A DNA stretch of 64,000 nucleotides from positions 1-64,000 of the forward strand of contig CAVUNW010000072.1 in NCBI GenBank assembly GCA_963742865.1, read 5' to 3'. Numbering within the stretch: position 1 is the first letter of the stretch; every line of letters begins with the position of its first letter. The notes beneath the pieces were generated by a model. It searched no databases and was not told where the DNA came from. It saw only the letters and a program-made list of their open reading frames with translations. A program made the position numbers and the translations under genes. Below, piece after piece: positions 1 to 8,785 of the stretch. This DNA comes from Bog-532 sp963742865. Its GTDB lineage: Bacteria; Actinomycetota; Actinomycetes; Streptosporangiales; Streptosporangiaceae.

Positions 1-19
1 CCCGTCTGTACTTTCGCCG

Positions 20-109
20 TTAAGCGGGGCGCAGACGCGCCATCTTGGTGTAGAAGGCGACGGCCTCGTCGATGTCGTTGACGTTGAGGGCGAGCTGGAC
101 ACGGGACAT
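20..109 (-). pseudogene. 5' stub of an arsI/cadI gene (29 codons)
   Basis: The reading frame starts at an ATG at 107-109 and its first 20 codons are the same as the intact arsI gene at 7031-7489 (MSRVQLALNV, then a DIDEAVAFY stretch). After about residue 23 the similarity stops and a TAA follows at 20-22. The metal ligands and cysteine pair of the lyase lie downstream in the family, so this stub cannot be functional. It sits divergent to a damaged arsR exactly as in the intact locus, so it marks one edge of a duplicated arsenic segment. Confidence 0.85.
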
Positions 110-204
110 TGAGGACCTCCGGTCACGCGGGACATTGACGATTGTCTATGTCTTGCTGTGACCTGAGCTTGCCATGAGACATTGGCAGCTGTCAATATAG
201 ATCC
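110..204. promoter_or_regulatory. Divergent ars control region, copy 1
   Basis: This spacer lies between the arsI stub and the damaged arsR and aligns almost base for base with the spacer at 7490-7583, including the segments around GTCTATGTCTTGCTG and GTCAATATAGAT just before the arsR start codon. Such strong conservation outside coding sequence is expected for an ArsR operator serving both directions. The operator assignment is an inference from position and conservation. Confidence 0.6.
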
Positions 205-557
205 ATGTCTAAGTCTCTGATGGTGCTTGATCCGGTGGAGACGGCAGCCTGCTGCTCACCCCTGTCGGCTCAGGCGCTGTCCATGGAACAAGCCGAGCAG
301 GTCCGCCCTTGCTCAAGGCGCTGGCCGATCCGTCCGGCTGCGGCTGATGTCGCTGGTGGCTTCCCATCCGGGAGGCGAGGCGTGCGTCTGACCTCGCGAC
401 ACGTTCGACCTGTCCCAGCCGACGATCAGCCACCACCTCAAGGTCCTGCACGATGCCGGGCTGGTCGACCGCAGAAGCGGGGCGTCTGGGTGTTTACCGG
501 GCGCGCCCCCAGGCCCTGATCAGCCTGAGTACCCTGATCGGCTGCCCGCCCGCGTAG
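205..557 (+). pseudogene. arsR: ArsR-family repressor, frameshifted copy
   Basis: This is a second copy of the ArsR gene at 7584-7943. The N-terminus (MSKSLMVLDP, AACCSPL) and the recognition helix region (FDLSQPTISHHLKVL, in a shifted frame) are present, but at least six single-base losses relative to the intact copy break the frame, several of them in C or G runs. Many base differences between the copies are silent third-position changes (GAC/GAT, GCG/GCA, CCT/CCC), so both copies were under protein-level selection for most of their separate history. The indels are therefore recent or are sequence errors. Confidence 0.8.
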
Positions 558-615
558 GCCGACTCAAATGACCAGGAGAAGCCACGCCAGCCCTACTTGC
601 TGACAGGAGAATGCC

Positions 616-1010
616 ATGCCCGTGATAACCATCTACGAGCCAGCCTTGTGCTGAACACCGGGGTGTGCGGCGCCGACCTCGACCAGGCGCTCTGACGTTC
701 ACCGCCGACGTCGATCACCTCAGGGGCCTGGGCGCCGGACATCTCCCGGCACAATCTGGCCAGCGATCCGGCAGCTTTGCCGGAAACGACAACGTGCGCT
801 CCTTCTTGGAGGTGGCCGGATCTGGGGGCTGCCGCTGACCATGGTTGACGGGGTGACCGTAGTCGACCGGCACCTATCCGACCCGGGATCAGCTGCTCCG
901 CTACACGGGCCGCGCCAGCGCGGGCAGCCCCGGCGGGCGCGACCGAGCTGGGGGTGACCGAAACCGCGGGCAGCTGCGGCCCGCTGGATGCTGCTGAGGG
1001 ATCGAGATGA
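616..1010 (+). pseudogene. arsD: ArsD arsenic metallochaperone, frameshifted
   Basis: Reading across frames gives a recognisable ArsD: MPVITIYEPALC at the start, the C-C and VCG cysteine triad that binds As(III) around residues 12-18, DLDQAL, a SFLEVAG-type segment and TYPTRDQLLRYTG. ArsD hands As(III) to the ArsA ATPase. One C is missing at the second cysteine codon near 653, and further indels follow. The final frame ends in a TGA overlapping the ATG of arsA (ATGA at 1007-1010), the coupling typical of an arsDA operon. As read it is broken; correcting a handful of single bases would restore it. Confidence 0.75.
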
Positions 1011-2766
1011 AGTTCCTTGAAGCCCCGCCACGGTTCGTGTTCTTCACCGGCAAGGGAGGAGTCGGCGAGACGTCCGTCGCCTGCGCCACAGCCCTGCACC
1101 TAGCCCGCCGAGCCAAGCGGGTGTGCTGGTCAGCACCGACCCGGCCTCGAACGTCGGCCAAGTCCTCAGCGTCACGATCGGCAACACCATCACCCCGATC
1201 GGCCAGGTGCCTGGCTTGTCCGCGCTGGAGATCGACCCCGGTCAAGCAGCGGAGGCTTACCGGGAACGGATCATCGCCCCGATGCGCGGGCTGCTCCCGG
1301 ACAGAGGAGCTGGCCATGATCACTGAGCAGCTGTCCGGTTCGTGCACGACGGAAATCGCCTCGTTCAATGAGTTCACTGCCCTGCTCGGAGACGAGAGCC
1401 TGATCGGCCAATATGACCACGTCGTCTTCGACACCGCGCCGACGGGGCATACCATCCGCCTGCTACAGCTTCCCGGTCCTGGAATGACTTCCTGGCGGCG
1501 GGCAAGGGCGATGCGTCCTGCCTGGGCCCGCCTCTGGCCTGGAGAAGCAGAAAGCCATGTACGCGCGGGCCGTCGGCGCGCTGAAGGAGCCCGGCCCACA
1601 CGCAGGATGGTTCTGGTGGGCCGCCCGCAGGCCTCGGCGCTGGCCGAGATCGAACGTACCAGCGGTGAACTCAGGCAGACGGCATCACCGGCCAGTACGT
1701 CGTCATCAACGCTGTCCTGCCCCAGGGGCCGGTGAGGACGATATCGACCCGGGCCGTGCGCGCCAGGGAGGCCAGCGCTCTCGCCGCGATGCCACCGCGA
1801 TCGCCGCCCTGCCGCGCGACATCCTGGCCCTCAAGGCGGCGAACATGATCGGCGTGGAGGCCCTGAGCACCTCTTCAACCCGGCAGACACCACCGCCGAG
1901 GCCGAGCGCGCCCCACCGCCGGAACTCCCAGATGCGACCCTGGCCACGCTAGTCGACGAGATGATGCGGACCGATCACGGACTGGTCATGTGCATGGGCA
2001 AGGGTGGGGTCGGCAAGACCACTATCGCCGCGGCCATCGCCGTCGCGCTGGCCCAGGCGGGCCGCGAAGGTGCACCTGACCACCACCGACCCGGCAGCGC
2101 ATCCTCACCGAGACACTGCACGGCACCGTCGCCGGACTGCAGGTCTCCCGCATCGATCCCGCCGCAGCAGTCCGGGCCTACCGCGGACCATGTGATGACC
2201 ACGAAGGGCAAAGACCTGGACGAAGCCGGGCGAGCGGTGCTGGCGCGAGGACCTGCGCTCCCCCTGCACCGAGGAGATCGCGGTCTTCCAGCAGTTCTCC
2301 AGGGTGCTCAGCGAATCAGGCGCCGCTTCGTCGTCGTCGACACCGCCCCCACCGGGCACACGTTGCTGCTGCTGGATGCCACCGGCTCCTACCACCGCGA
2401 GGTCGCCCGCCACATGGCGACTCGATGAACTTCACCACCCCTCTCATGCGACTGCAGGACCCCGCCCAGACCAAGGTCATCCTGGTGACCCTCGCCGAGA
2501 CCACGCCGGTCCTGGAAGCCCAGGACCTGCAGGAGGACCTGGAACGCGCGGGCATCCATCCCTGGGCGTGGGTCATCAACAACTCCATTAGCGCCGCCCA
2601 CGCCGAGGCGCCCTTCCTCCGGCAACGCGCCGCCCGCGAGGCCGGGCCGATCCAGCGGGCGAGCGCCCTGGCCGACAGGATCGCCCTCGTGCCCCTCCGC
2701 GCCACCGAACCCACCGGGGAGAAACGCCTCGCCGCACTGGCCAATCTCTCCCGCCAGCCCGCCTGA
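1007..2766 (+). pseudogene. arsA: ArsA arsenite-stimulated ATPase, multiply frameshifted
   Basis: Both halves of the duplicated ArsA ATPase are visible. The A1 half has a P-loop read as GKGGVGETS near 1050, where the catalytic Lys of GKT is replaced by Glu, then LVSTDPASNVGQV, the signal region FDTAPTGHTIRLL near 1430, and a shifted AWNDFLAAGKG-like stretch. The A2 half has an intact GKGGVGKTT near 2000, VDTAPTGHTLLLLDATG near 2338, and a clean C-terminal frame from 2425 (MNFTTPLMRLQDP to LANLSRQPA). At least eight frame changes separate these pieces. ArsA powers As(III) extrusion through ArsB or Acr3; no such pump is visible here. The K-to-E change in A1 argues for real decay of at least that site, unless it too is an error. 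Confidence 0.75.
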
Positions 2767-2883
2767 GTAACTGATGGACTAGTCGCCTCCGCGGTCTCGG
2801 CCCGCGATCTCGGCTAAGGCTCGTGGGTCGGTCGCCCGCGGCAGTGGTCATGCACCGTTTCGTGCGCACCTGCTGCGCTTCGT

Positions 2884-4027
2884 CTAGCTCAGCAGGTGCG
2901 TTCCGCTGGGGCCGGTCACGTGCTGGAGCATGGTGCGGGCGAGTTGCTGGACCTGGGATGGGAGAGGCACGTAGAGGTTCGCGGCGGCGTAGGCCTGGCC
3001 GTCGTGGGTGAGCCAGTCCAGCATGCTGACGAGTTGCTGCCCGGTGGCCTGGTTTTGCTGGTGGGTGTAGACCAGCGCCCAGCTGTATCCGCTGATGGGG
3101 TAGCTGCTGGCGCCGGGCTGGTTGACGATGGAGAAGTCGGTCGGTGTGATGTTGGCTTTCTGGGCGGCGGCAGCGGCGACGGTCTGGGTGGACGGGAGGA
3201 CGTAGTTTCCGGCCTGGTTGCGGAGGGCGGCGAGCGGCAGGACCAGGCCCTGGGAATAGGCCTGCTCGATGTATCCGATGGAGAACGGGGTGCGGTACAC
3301 CGTGGAGGTCACACTGCCGTTGCCTTCGGCGCCTTCCCCGACCGGCCAGTGGAGTGTCTTGCCGGTGCCGACCTTCGCCGCCCAGGCCGGGTCGACGCTG
3401 GACAGGTAGTTGCTGAAGATGTAGGTGGTGCCGCTGCCGTCGGAGCGGTGGACGACTTGGATGGACGCGGCCGGGAGGGTTAGGCCGGGGTTGAGGGCGG
3501 TGATGGCCGGGTCGTTCCAGTGGGTGATCTGGCCGAGGAAGATGGCCGCGAGGACCGGGCCGGTCAGGTGCAGCCGGGCGCCCGCGGGGAGGTTCAGGTT
3601 GTAGGCCACGCCTTCAGCGCCCAGGCGCGTCGGGCACCTGGGTGATGGGGCCTCCTTGGGCGGCGGCTAGCTCGCTGGCGTTCATGGGCACGTCGGAGGC
3701 GCCGAAGCTGACCTGCCGGGCGCTGATCGCGGCGATGCCCGCGCTGCTGCCCACGGCGGAATAGTTCACCGTGACCGCGGGGTGCTGCTGATGGTATTTG
3801 GCGAACGCTGTGGCGAAGAAGGGGGCGACGTACGTCGAACCCGCCCCGGTGAGGGTGCCCGGCCCGCCGCTGGGGATGGCCGTGGCCCCGGTGTTCGTGG
3901 CCGGCGTGGTGGTTGTGCTGCCGCATGCGGCGAGGGCGAGGACGATAATCGCCGCGGCGGCGGCTCTGATGGCTGGGTGCGTTGTGTGGCGGGGCCGGGG
4001 GCCGGGCCGTGCGTGGTGCTCTGGCAT
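2884..4027 (-). pseudogene. PstS-type phosphate-binding lipoprotein with one frameshift
   Basis: This is a periplasmic phosphate-binding protein of ABC importers. The first frame (from 4027) has a signal peptide with a lipobox ending ALAACGST, then GAGSTYVAPFF and a YSAVGSSAGIAAI phosphate-loop region. The second frame (to 2884) carries ITHWNDPAI, HRSDGSGTTYIFSNYL and a YPISGYSWALV segment, all typical of PstS. The two join perfectly if one extra C near 3630 (GCGCCTGGG read as GCGCTGGG) is removed, giving PDALGAEGVAYN. It lies next to the arsenic genes rather than with pstCAB, so a role in discriminating phosphate from arsenate is possible but unproven. It could be a functional gene with a base-calling error. 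Confidence 0.8.
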
Positions 4028-4057
4028 CGTTGCTCCTTTGCTGAGATGCGGAGCGGG

Positions 4058-5452
4058 TTAGTGCCGCCCGGTGGCCCGGACCCAGGCCTGGGCGCCCATC
4101 TGGACCGCGTCCCAGGGGCTGCCCAGCGGCGGGGTGTAGGACAGGTCGAGGTCGCTGATCGCGTCGACGGTCATGTTGCGGAAGATCGCGGTGGCGGCGA
4201 TATCGATCCGCTTGGCGATCTCGGCGTGCCGGTGCCCGAACAGCTGCATGCCCAGCAGCCGGCCGGTGCCCCGGTCGCCGGTGACCCGCATCGTGATGCG
4301 GTGGCTGCCCGGGTAGTAGGCCTTGTGGTCATCGGCCTCGGACTGGACGGTGACCGGGTCGAACCCGGCCGGTGCCGCCTCGTGGTCCCGCAGCCCGGTC
4401 CGGGCCGCGGCCTGGTCGAAGATCTTCACCACCTGGGTGCCCAGGCTGCCCGCGAATTCCCGGTGGCCGCCCAGGGCGTTCTCTCCGGCGACCCGGCCCT
4501 GCTTGTGCGCGGTGGTGCCCAGCGGCAGGTATGTCTCCCCCAGCAGCCGGTGGTGGGTGATCACGCAGTCCCCGGCGGCGAACACATCGGGCAGGCTGGT
4601 CCGCATGCCCCGGTCGACCGCGATCGCGCCCTTGGCGCCCAGCCGGGCCCCGGCTTCGGCGGCCAGGGTGGTGTCCGGCCGGACCCCGGTCACCACCAGC
4701 ACCATGTCCGCCGCGCGGGCCACGGCCGTACCGTCCGGCGCGGTGGCCTGGACCTGCAGCCGCCCAGCCTCGCCAGGTCCGGCGCGGGTGATCGCCTGGA
4801 CGGTGGTGCCGGTCAGCACCTCCACGCCATGGGCGGCCAGTTCGGCGTGGACCAGCGCGCCCAGCTCCGGGTCGACCGTGGGCAGCACCTCGGGGAGCTG
4901 CTCCATCTGGGTGACCGCCAGCCCGCGGACGGTCAGGGCGTCGGCCATCTCCAGGCCGACGTACCCGCCGCCGACGATGATCGCGCTGGACGGCGCGGCC
5001 TGTTCCAGGGTCTGCATCACGGCGAAGGTGTCACCCATCGAATGCAGCAGATGCACGCCATCGCCAGGGCCCAGCGCGTCAGGCCCGTTAAGGCCGCCGA
5101 TCGGGGGACGGACCGGGAGCGCGCCGGTGCCGACGACGAGCTTGTCGTAGCCGAGCAGTTCCTCCCCCTCGGCGGAGCTGATCAGCAGTTTGCGGCCGGG
5201 CACGTCGATGCGGCGGGCGGTGGTGTCCAGCCGCAGCCGCATCCCGGTGGCTTCCAGGTCCGCGAGGCTGCGGTGGGCCAGGTTGCGCCAGTGCGTAACC
5301 TCACCGGAGACGTAGTAGGGGATGCCGCAGATGGAGAAGTTCGGGTAGGCGTCGGCGAGGACCACCGTGACATCCGCGGCCGGGTCAACTTCACGGGCCC
5401 GCAGGGCGGCGGTGATCCCGGCGTCGCTGCCGCCGATCATGACCAGGTGCAT
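4058..5452 (-). CDS. FAD/NAD(P)-dependent disulfide oxidoreductase, CoA-disulfide-reductase-like
   Basis: A 464-residue flavoprotein of the pyridine nucleotide-disulfide class. An N-terminal FAD-binding loop (MIGGSDAGITAALRA) is followed by NFSICGIPYYVSG with Cys42, matching the single redox cysteine of CoA-disulfide reductases and related NADH oxidases or persulfide reductases. An NAD-binding loop IIVGGGYVGLE lies near residue 175 and an FAD site VFAAGDCV near 295. The C-terminal dimerisation domain ends DLSYTPPLGSPWD, a CoADR family signature. The ATG is preceded by AGGAG. Such genes often sit in actinomycete ars operons; the substrate here is unknown. The open frame continues upstream into the aquaporin remnant without a stop. 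Confidence 0.85.
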   Translation of the reverse strand: MHLVMIGGSDAGITAALRAREVDPAADVTVVLADAYPNFSICGIPYYVSGEVTHWRNLAHRSLADLEATGMRLRLDTTARRIDVPGRKLLISSAEGEELLGYDKLVVGTGALPVRPPIGGLNGPDALGPGDGVHLLHSMGDTFAVMQTLEQAAPSSAIIVGGGYVGLEMADALTVRGLAVTQMEQLPEVLPTVDPELGALVHAELAAHGVEVLTGTTVQAITRAGPGEAGRLQVQATAPDGTAVARAADMVLVVTGVRPDTTLAAEAGARLGAKGAIAVDRGMRTSLPDVFAAGDCVITHHRLLGETYLPLGTTAHKQGRVAGENALGGHREFAGSLGTQVVKIFDQAAARTGLRDHEAAPAGFDPVTVQSEADDHKAYYPGSHRITMRVTGDRGTGRLLGMQLFGHRHAEIAKRIDIAATAIFRNMTVDAISDLDLSYTPPLGSPWDAVQMGAQAWVRATGRH

Positions 5453-5465
5453 GGCAGGCTCCTGT

Positions 5466-6305
5466 CTAATTTTCTGGGTCCGTGCGGCTGAACCGGGCCG
5501 CGGTGAGTCCGCAGACGGCAATGCGCCATGAGACACTGCCCAGGCAGGTGCCCGTCCGGCGTCGCCGGGGTGGGGGACGATAATGTCGGCCGCGTCCGCC
5601 GGCGTGATGGCGGGATACAGCGTCCTGACGATCAGTACTCCGGCGATGCCGCCGATCACCTGAGCGGCGATGAAGCTCGGGACCGACGACGGGGCGATCC
5701 CGGCGAAGCTGTTGGAGAACATGCGGCCGATGGTGATCGCCGGGTTGGCGAAGCTGGTGGAGGAGGTGAAGAAGTACGCCGCGCCGATGTAGGCGCCCGA
5801 CCGCGGCCGGCGCACTGCCGGCCGCCCGGAACGGGCCGAGCGCGAAGATCACCAGGAGCAGCCCGGCGGTGGCGATGACCTCGGACAGGAAGTGCGCCCG
5901 CCGTGGCCCGGTGCTTCAGCCGAGATGCGACACCGCGGCCTGGGCGAACATCAGGTTCGCCGGCCACCGCCCCAGCCGACGCACCCGGCCACCTGCGCCG
6001 GGCAGGTAGGCGGCGGCGTCCCGCCACCGCAGCCCCCCGAAGGCCGCATCCAGCGAAGGACACGACCGGGTTGAAATGCCCACCGGACACCGGCCCGAAC
6101 ATCAGGATGATCGCGAACAGCCCGGCCGCGGTCGCCGCCGCGTTCTCCAGCAGCTCTAGCCCGGTATCACCCGGTGAAAGCCGCTGCGCCGCGATGCCTG
6201 AGCCGATCACCACGGCGGCCAGGAAGCGCGCTGCCGAGGAACTCGGCCAGCAGCCGCCGCCACAGCGCAGGTTCCGGGTCGCGGTGTCCTGGTCACAGCG
6301 GCCAT
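5466..6305 (-). pseudogene. Aquaporin / MIP-family channel, frameshifted
   Basis: Pieces of a six-helix MIP channel appear in three frames: ALWRRLLAEFLGSA near 6230, then FLAAVVIGSGIAA and GHFNPVVSF (first NPA-type loop, here NPV) near 6070, and later SFANPAITIGRMF (second NPA loop) near 5730 followed by a last hydrophobic helix. Aquaglyceroporins in ars operons (AqpS type) conduct As(III). At least three indels are needed to join the pieces. The final frame has no stop before the downstream flavoprotein start, so its native C-terminus is unclear. It is divergent from the ArsR-ArsC fusion and probably shares its control region. Confidence 0.75.
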
Positions 6306-6342
6306 CTTGACGCACAGAGTTAACTCAGTCAAGATTGAGTCA
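6306..6342. promoter_or_regulatory. Candidate ArsR operator between aquaporin and arsR-arsC
   Basis: A short AT-rich spacer in GC-rich surroundings contains the palindrome GAGTTAACTC at 6317-6326 and nearby TTGAC/TGAGT elements (CAGTCAAGATTGAGTCAATG) running up to the start codon of the regulator. The position and symmetry suit autoregulation by the ArsR domain encoded immediately downstream. It is an inference from layout. Confidence 0.5.
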
Positions 6343-7020
6343 ATGAACACTGAGCGAATGTCCAGTGTGGCCGCCCGCGCCGCCGTGCATGCGGCGCTGG
6401 CCGACCCGGCCCGGCTGGAGATCGTCGACGAACTCGGCACCGGGGACGCGTCGCCTTCAGAGCTAGCCGCGATGCTCGCGATGCCGTCCAACCTGCTCGC
6501 CCATCACCTGCACGCGCTTGAGCAGGCTGGCCTCGTCACCCGCCGCCGGTCAGAAGGCGACCGCCGCCGCAGTTACGTGCGGCTCCTCCCCGGTGCGCTC
6601 GATTCGCTTACCCGGCCGCCCGGGCGCACGGCGCGGCGGGTGCTGTTCGTGTGCACCGCCAACTCGGCCCGCTCACACCTGGCGGCGGCGCTGTGGCGCC
6701 GGGCTAGTAACGTCCCCGCGGCGTCGGCCGGAACCCATCCGGCCAGCGCGATCGCAGCGGGCGCCATCGCCGCCGCCGAACGCCACCGCCTGCCGCTGCG
6801 CCGCCTCCGGCCACGTCATATCAACGAGGTACGCCAAGACGGCGATCTCATCGTCACCGTATGCGACATGGCGCATGAAGAACTGGGCCCGCTGCCAGCG
6901 GTGCACTGGTCGATCCCCGACCCGGTCCCGGCCGGCGATCCCGGCAGCTTCGACGCGGCGCTGGCCGAACTGCGCCACCGCATCGGACGGTTCGCGCCGC
7001 GCCTCGCGCCCGCTCCGTGA
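6343..7020 (+). CDS. ArsR-ArsC fusion: repressor joined to LMW-phosphatase-type arsenate reductase
   Basis: A 225-residue two-domain protein. Residues 1-90 are a winged-helix ArsR domain (ADPARLEIVDEL, then AMPSNLLAHHLHALEQAGLV as recognition helix). Residues 98-225 are a low-molecular-weight phosphatase-fold arsenate reductase with the CX5R loop LFVCTANSARS (Cys104, Arg110) and a C-terminal SIPDPVPAGD acid loop. The ArsC part would reduce As(V) to As(III), perhaps mycothiol-linked as in other actinomycetes. The ATG at 6343 is chosen over an upstream TTG because the ArsR alignment begins there. ArsR-ArsC fusions are known in actinomycetes; joining sensor and enzyme could tie repression to local arsenic reduction, which is speculation. 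Confidence 0.85.
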   Translation: MNTERMSSVAARAAVHAALADPARLEIVDELGTGDASPSELAAMLAMPSNLLAHHLHALEQAGLVTRRRSEGDRRRSYVRLLPGALDSLTRPPGRTARRVLFVCTANSARSHLAAALWRRASNVPAASAGTHPASAIAAGAIAAAERHRLPLRRLRPRHINEVRQDGDLIVTVCDMAHEELGPLPAVHWSIPDPVPAGDPGSFDAALAELRHRIGRFAPRLAPAP

Positions 7021-7030
7021 CGCCCCAGGC

Positions 7031-7489
7031 TTAGCAGCAGGATCCAGACGATGCGGTGGCCCCGGCCGGCTCCGCGGCTGTACCACCGCAGCAGGCCGGA
7101 CCGTCTTCGCCGTAGAAGGTCTGGCTGTCGGCCAGCACGGTGTAGATCTCCCACGATTCGCCGTTGGGTGCGCCCTGGACCCAGAACTTGTCCTGCTTGG
7201 CGTAGCAGCAGGTGGTGTCGCGCTCGTCGACGGAGGCCAGCCCGGTCTCAGCGAGGCGGGTCTGCATGGCGTCGACCGTGTCGATGTCGGGGACCTCGAC
7301 GCCCAGGTGGTTGAGGCTGCCGCCCTGGCCGGGGTTTTCCAGCAGGACCAGCTTCAGCGGCGGCTCGCTGATCGCGAAGTTGGCGTAGCCCGGACGGCGC
7401 TTGGCTGGCTCGGTGCCGAACATCTTGCTGTAGAAGGCGACGGCCTCGTCGATGTCGTTGACGTTGAGGGCGAGCTGGACACGGGACAT
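7031..7489 (-). CDS. arsI: ArsI/CadI-type C-As lyase (VOC-fold dioxygenase)
   Basis: A 152-residue vicinal-oxygen-chelate protein. Candidate metal ligands are Gln5, His61 (SLNHLG) and Glu114 (ESWEIYTV), and the vicinal Cys94-Cys95 pair in TTCCYAKQDKFW is the methylarsenite-binding signature of ArsI. The tail is Cys-rich (CCGG, GSCC). ArsI cleaves the C-As bond of trivalent organoarsenicals with Fe(II) and oxygen; the close homologue CadI was named for cadmium induction in mycobacteria. It is divergent from arsR and arsM, so the operon encodes both methylation and demethylation of arsenic. The ATG follows GAGGTTCTC, a good ribosome site. Confidence 0.88.
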   Translation of the reverse strand: MSRVQLALNVNDIDEAVAFYSKMFGTEPAKRRPGYANFAISEPPLKLVLLENPGQGGSLNHLGVEVPDIDTVDAMQTRLAETGLASVDERDTTCCYAKQDKFWVQGAPNGESWEIYTVLADSQTFYGEDGPACCGGTAAEPAGATASSGSCC

Positions 7490-7583
7490 GAGAACCTCCG
7501 GTCACGTGGGACATTGACTGTTGTCTATGTCTTGCTGCGACCTGAGCTTGCCATAAGACATCGGCACCTGTCAATATAGATGC
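7490..7583. promoter_or_regulatory. Divergent arsI/arsR control region
   Basis: The 94-bp spacer is AT-richer than its surroundings and nearly identical to 110-204. It holds ATAGA and TCTA half-sites on either side of the arsR start (ATAGATGCATGTCTA, 7576-7590) and a second TCTATGTCTT segment. ArsR/SmtB operators commonly have such interrupted dyads overlapping the start. Retention in both copies while genes around copy 1 are damaged supports a binding-site role. Confidence 0.6.
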
Positions 7584-7943
7584 ATGTCTAAGTCTCTGAT
7601 GGTGCTTGACCCGGTGGAGACGGCGGCCTGCTGCTCACCTCTGTCGGCTCAGGCGCTATCCATAGAGCAAGCCGAGCAGATCGCGCCCCTGCTCAAGGCG
7701 CTGGCCGATCCGGTCCGGCTGCGCCTGATGTCGCTGATGGCTTCGCATCCGGGGGGCGAGGCGTGCGTCTGTGACCTCAGCGACGCGTTCGACCTGTCCC
7801 AGCCGACGATCAGCCACCACCTCAAGGTCCTGCACGATGCCGGGCTGGTCGACCGGCAGAAGCGGGGCGTCTGGGTGTACTACCGCGCGCGCACCCAGGC
7901 CCTGATCAGCCTGAGTACGCTGATCGGCTGCCCGCCCGCATAG
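7584..7943 (+). CDS. arsR: ArsR-family metalloid-responsive repressor
   Basis: A 119-residue winged-helix repressor. LLKALADPVRLRLMSLM is helix 2-3, FDLSQPTISHHLKVLHDAG the DNA-reading helices and RGVWVYYRA the wing. Cysteines at 16-17 (AACCSPL) and 61 and 63 (EACVCDL) are placed as in the actinobacterial ArsR type, where N-terminal and helix-4 cysteines bind As(III). Binding of As(III) should release the operator in 7490-7583 and open both arsI and arsR-arsM. The gene has a frameshifted twin at 205-557. Confidence 0.9.
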   Translation: MSKSLMVLDPVETAACCSPLSAQALSIEQAEQIAPLLKALADPVRLRLMSLMASHPGGEACVCDLSDAFDLSQPTISHHLKVLHDAGLVDRQKRGVWVYYRARTQALISLSTLIGCPPA

Positions 7944-7998
7944 GCCACCGGAGCCCAGCCCGCGGGCTGGGGTAAACCTTCTGAGCGAACGAGAGGGC

Positions 7999-8763
7999 GT
8001 GAGCACCGTGACCCGGCCAGATGAACTCGAGGACGTACGGGAGCGGGTACGCGCCCGGTACGCTCAGGCCGCGAACGCCGTCATCGGCGGCGGGGCCGCG
8101 TCCTGCAGTGAGACCTGTACCGGCGAGGGCGAGACGGGAACCGGTGGCGAACTGTACGACGCCGGCGAGCAGAGCGAAGTGCCTCAGAACGCGGTATCGG
8201 CCAGTCTGGGCTGTGGTAACCCGATCGCCGTCGCCGACCTCCAGCCCGGCGAGACGGTACTCGATCTGGGTTCCGGCGGGGGCATTGACGTGCTGCTGTC
8301 AGCCCGCCGGGTGGGCCCGGCCGGCAAGGCCTACGGCCTGGACATGACCGATGAGATGCTGAGCATCGCCCGGGACAACGCCGCCAAGGCCGGCGCCCGC
8401 AACGTCGAATTCCTCAAGGGCCACATCGAATCGATCCCGCTGCCCGACCATACGGTGGACGTGATCATCTCCAACTGTGTGATCAACCTGTCCGGGAACA
8501 AGGCCGCGGTCTTCGCCGAGAGCTTCCGCGTGCTCCGGCCGGCCTGCCGCTTCGGCATCTCCGACATCCTCGCGGACGACAGCCTGACCGGAAGGGAACG
8601 GGCCGAGCGCGGCAACCACGTCGGCTGCATCGCCGGCGCCCTCTCTTTCGCCGAGTACCGGGAAGGCCTCAGCCGCGCCGGATTCATGAACATCAGCATC
8701 ACCACCACCCACGAGGTCACCGACGGGATGCATTCGGCCATCGTCCGGGCCGTCAAGCCCTGA
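7999..8763 (+). CDS. arsM: Arsenite S-adenosylmethionine methyltransferase
   Basis: A 254-residue class I methyltransferase. The SAM motif VLDLGSGGGID sits at 87-97, and the three cysteines that hold As(III) in ArsM enzymes are at 72 (ASLGCGNP), 160 (ISNCVINL) and 210 (HVGCIAGAL). A further pair, Cys36/Cys40, lies in the N-terminal loop. It methylates As(III) to mono- and dimethyl products. It begins at a GTG 55 bp after arsR on the same strand and is probably co-transcribed. With arsI next door the locus can both make and break C-As bonds. Confidence 0.92.
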   Translation: MSTVTRPDELEDVRERVRARYAQAANAVIGGGAASCSETCTGEGETGTGGELYDAGEQSEVPQNAVSASLGCGNPIAVADLQPGETVLDLGSGGGIDVLLSARRVGPAGKAYGLDMTDEMLSIARDNAAKAGARNVEFLKGHIESIPLPDHTVDVIISNCVINLSGNKAAVFAESFRVLRPACRFGISDILADDSLTGRERAERGNHVGCIAGALSFAEYREGLSRAGFMNISITTTHEVTDGMHSAIVRAVKP

Positions 8764-8785
8764 AGCGCCGCGATCCGGATAGCGA

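Noticed and set aside
3782..5491. Long plus-strand open frame opposite the flavoprotein
   Set aside because: Arg/Gly/Val-rich antisense shadow of a clear gene; no domain or start site.
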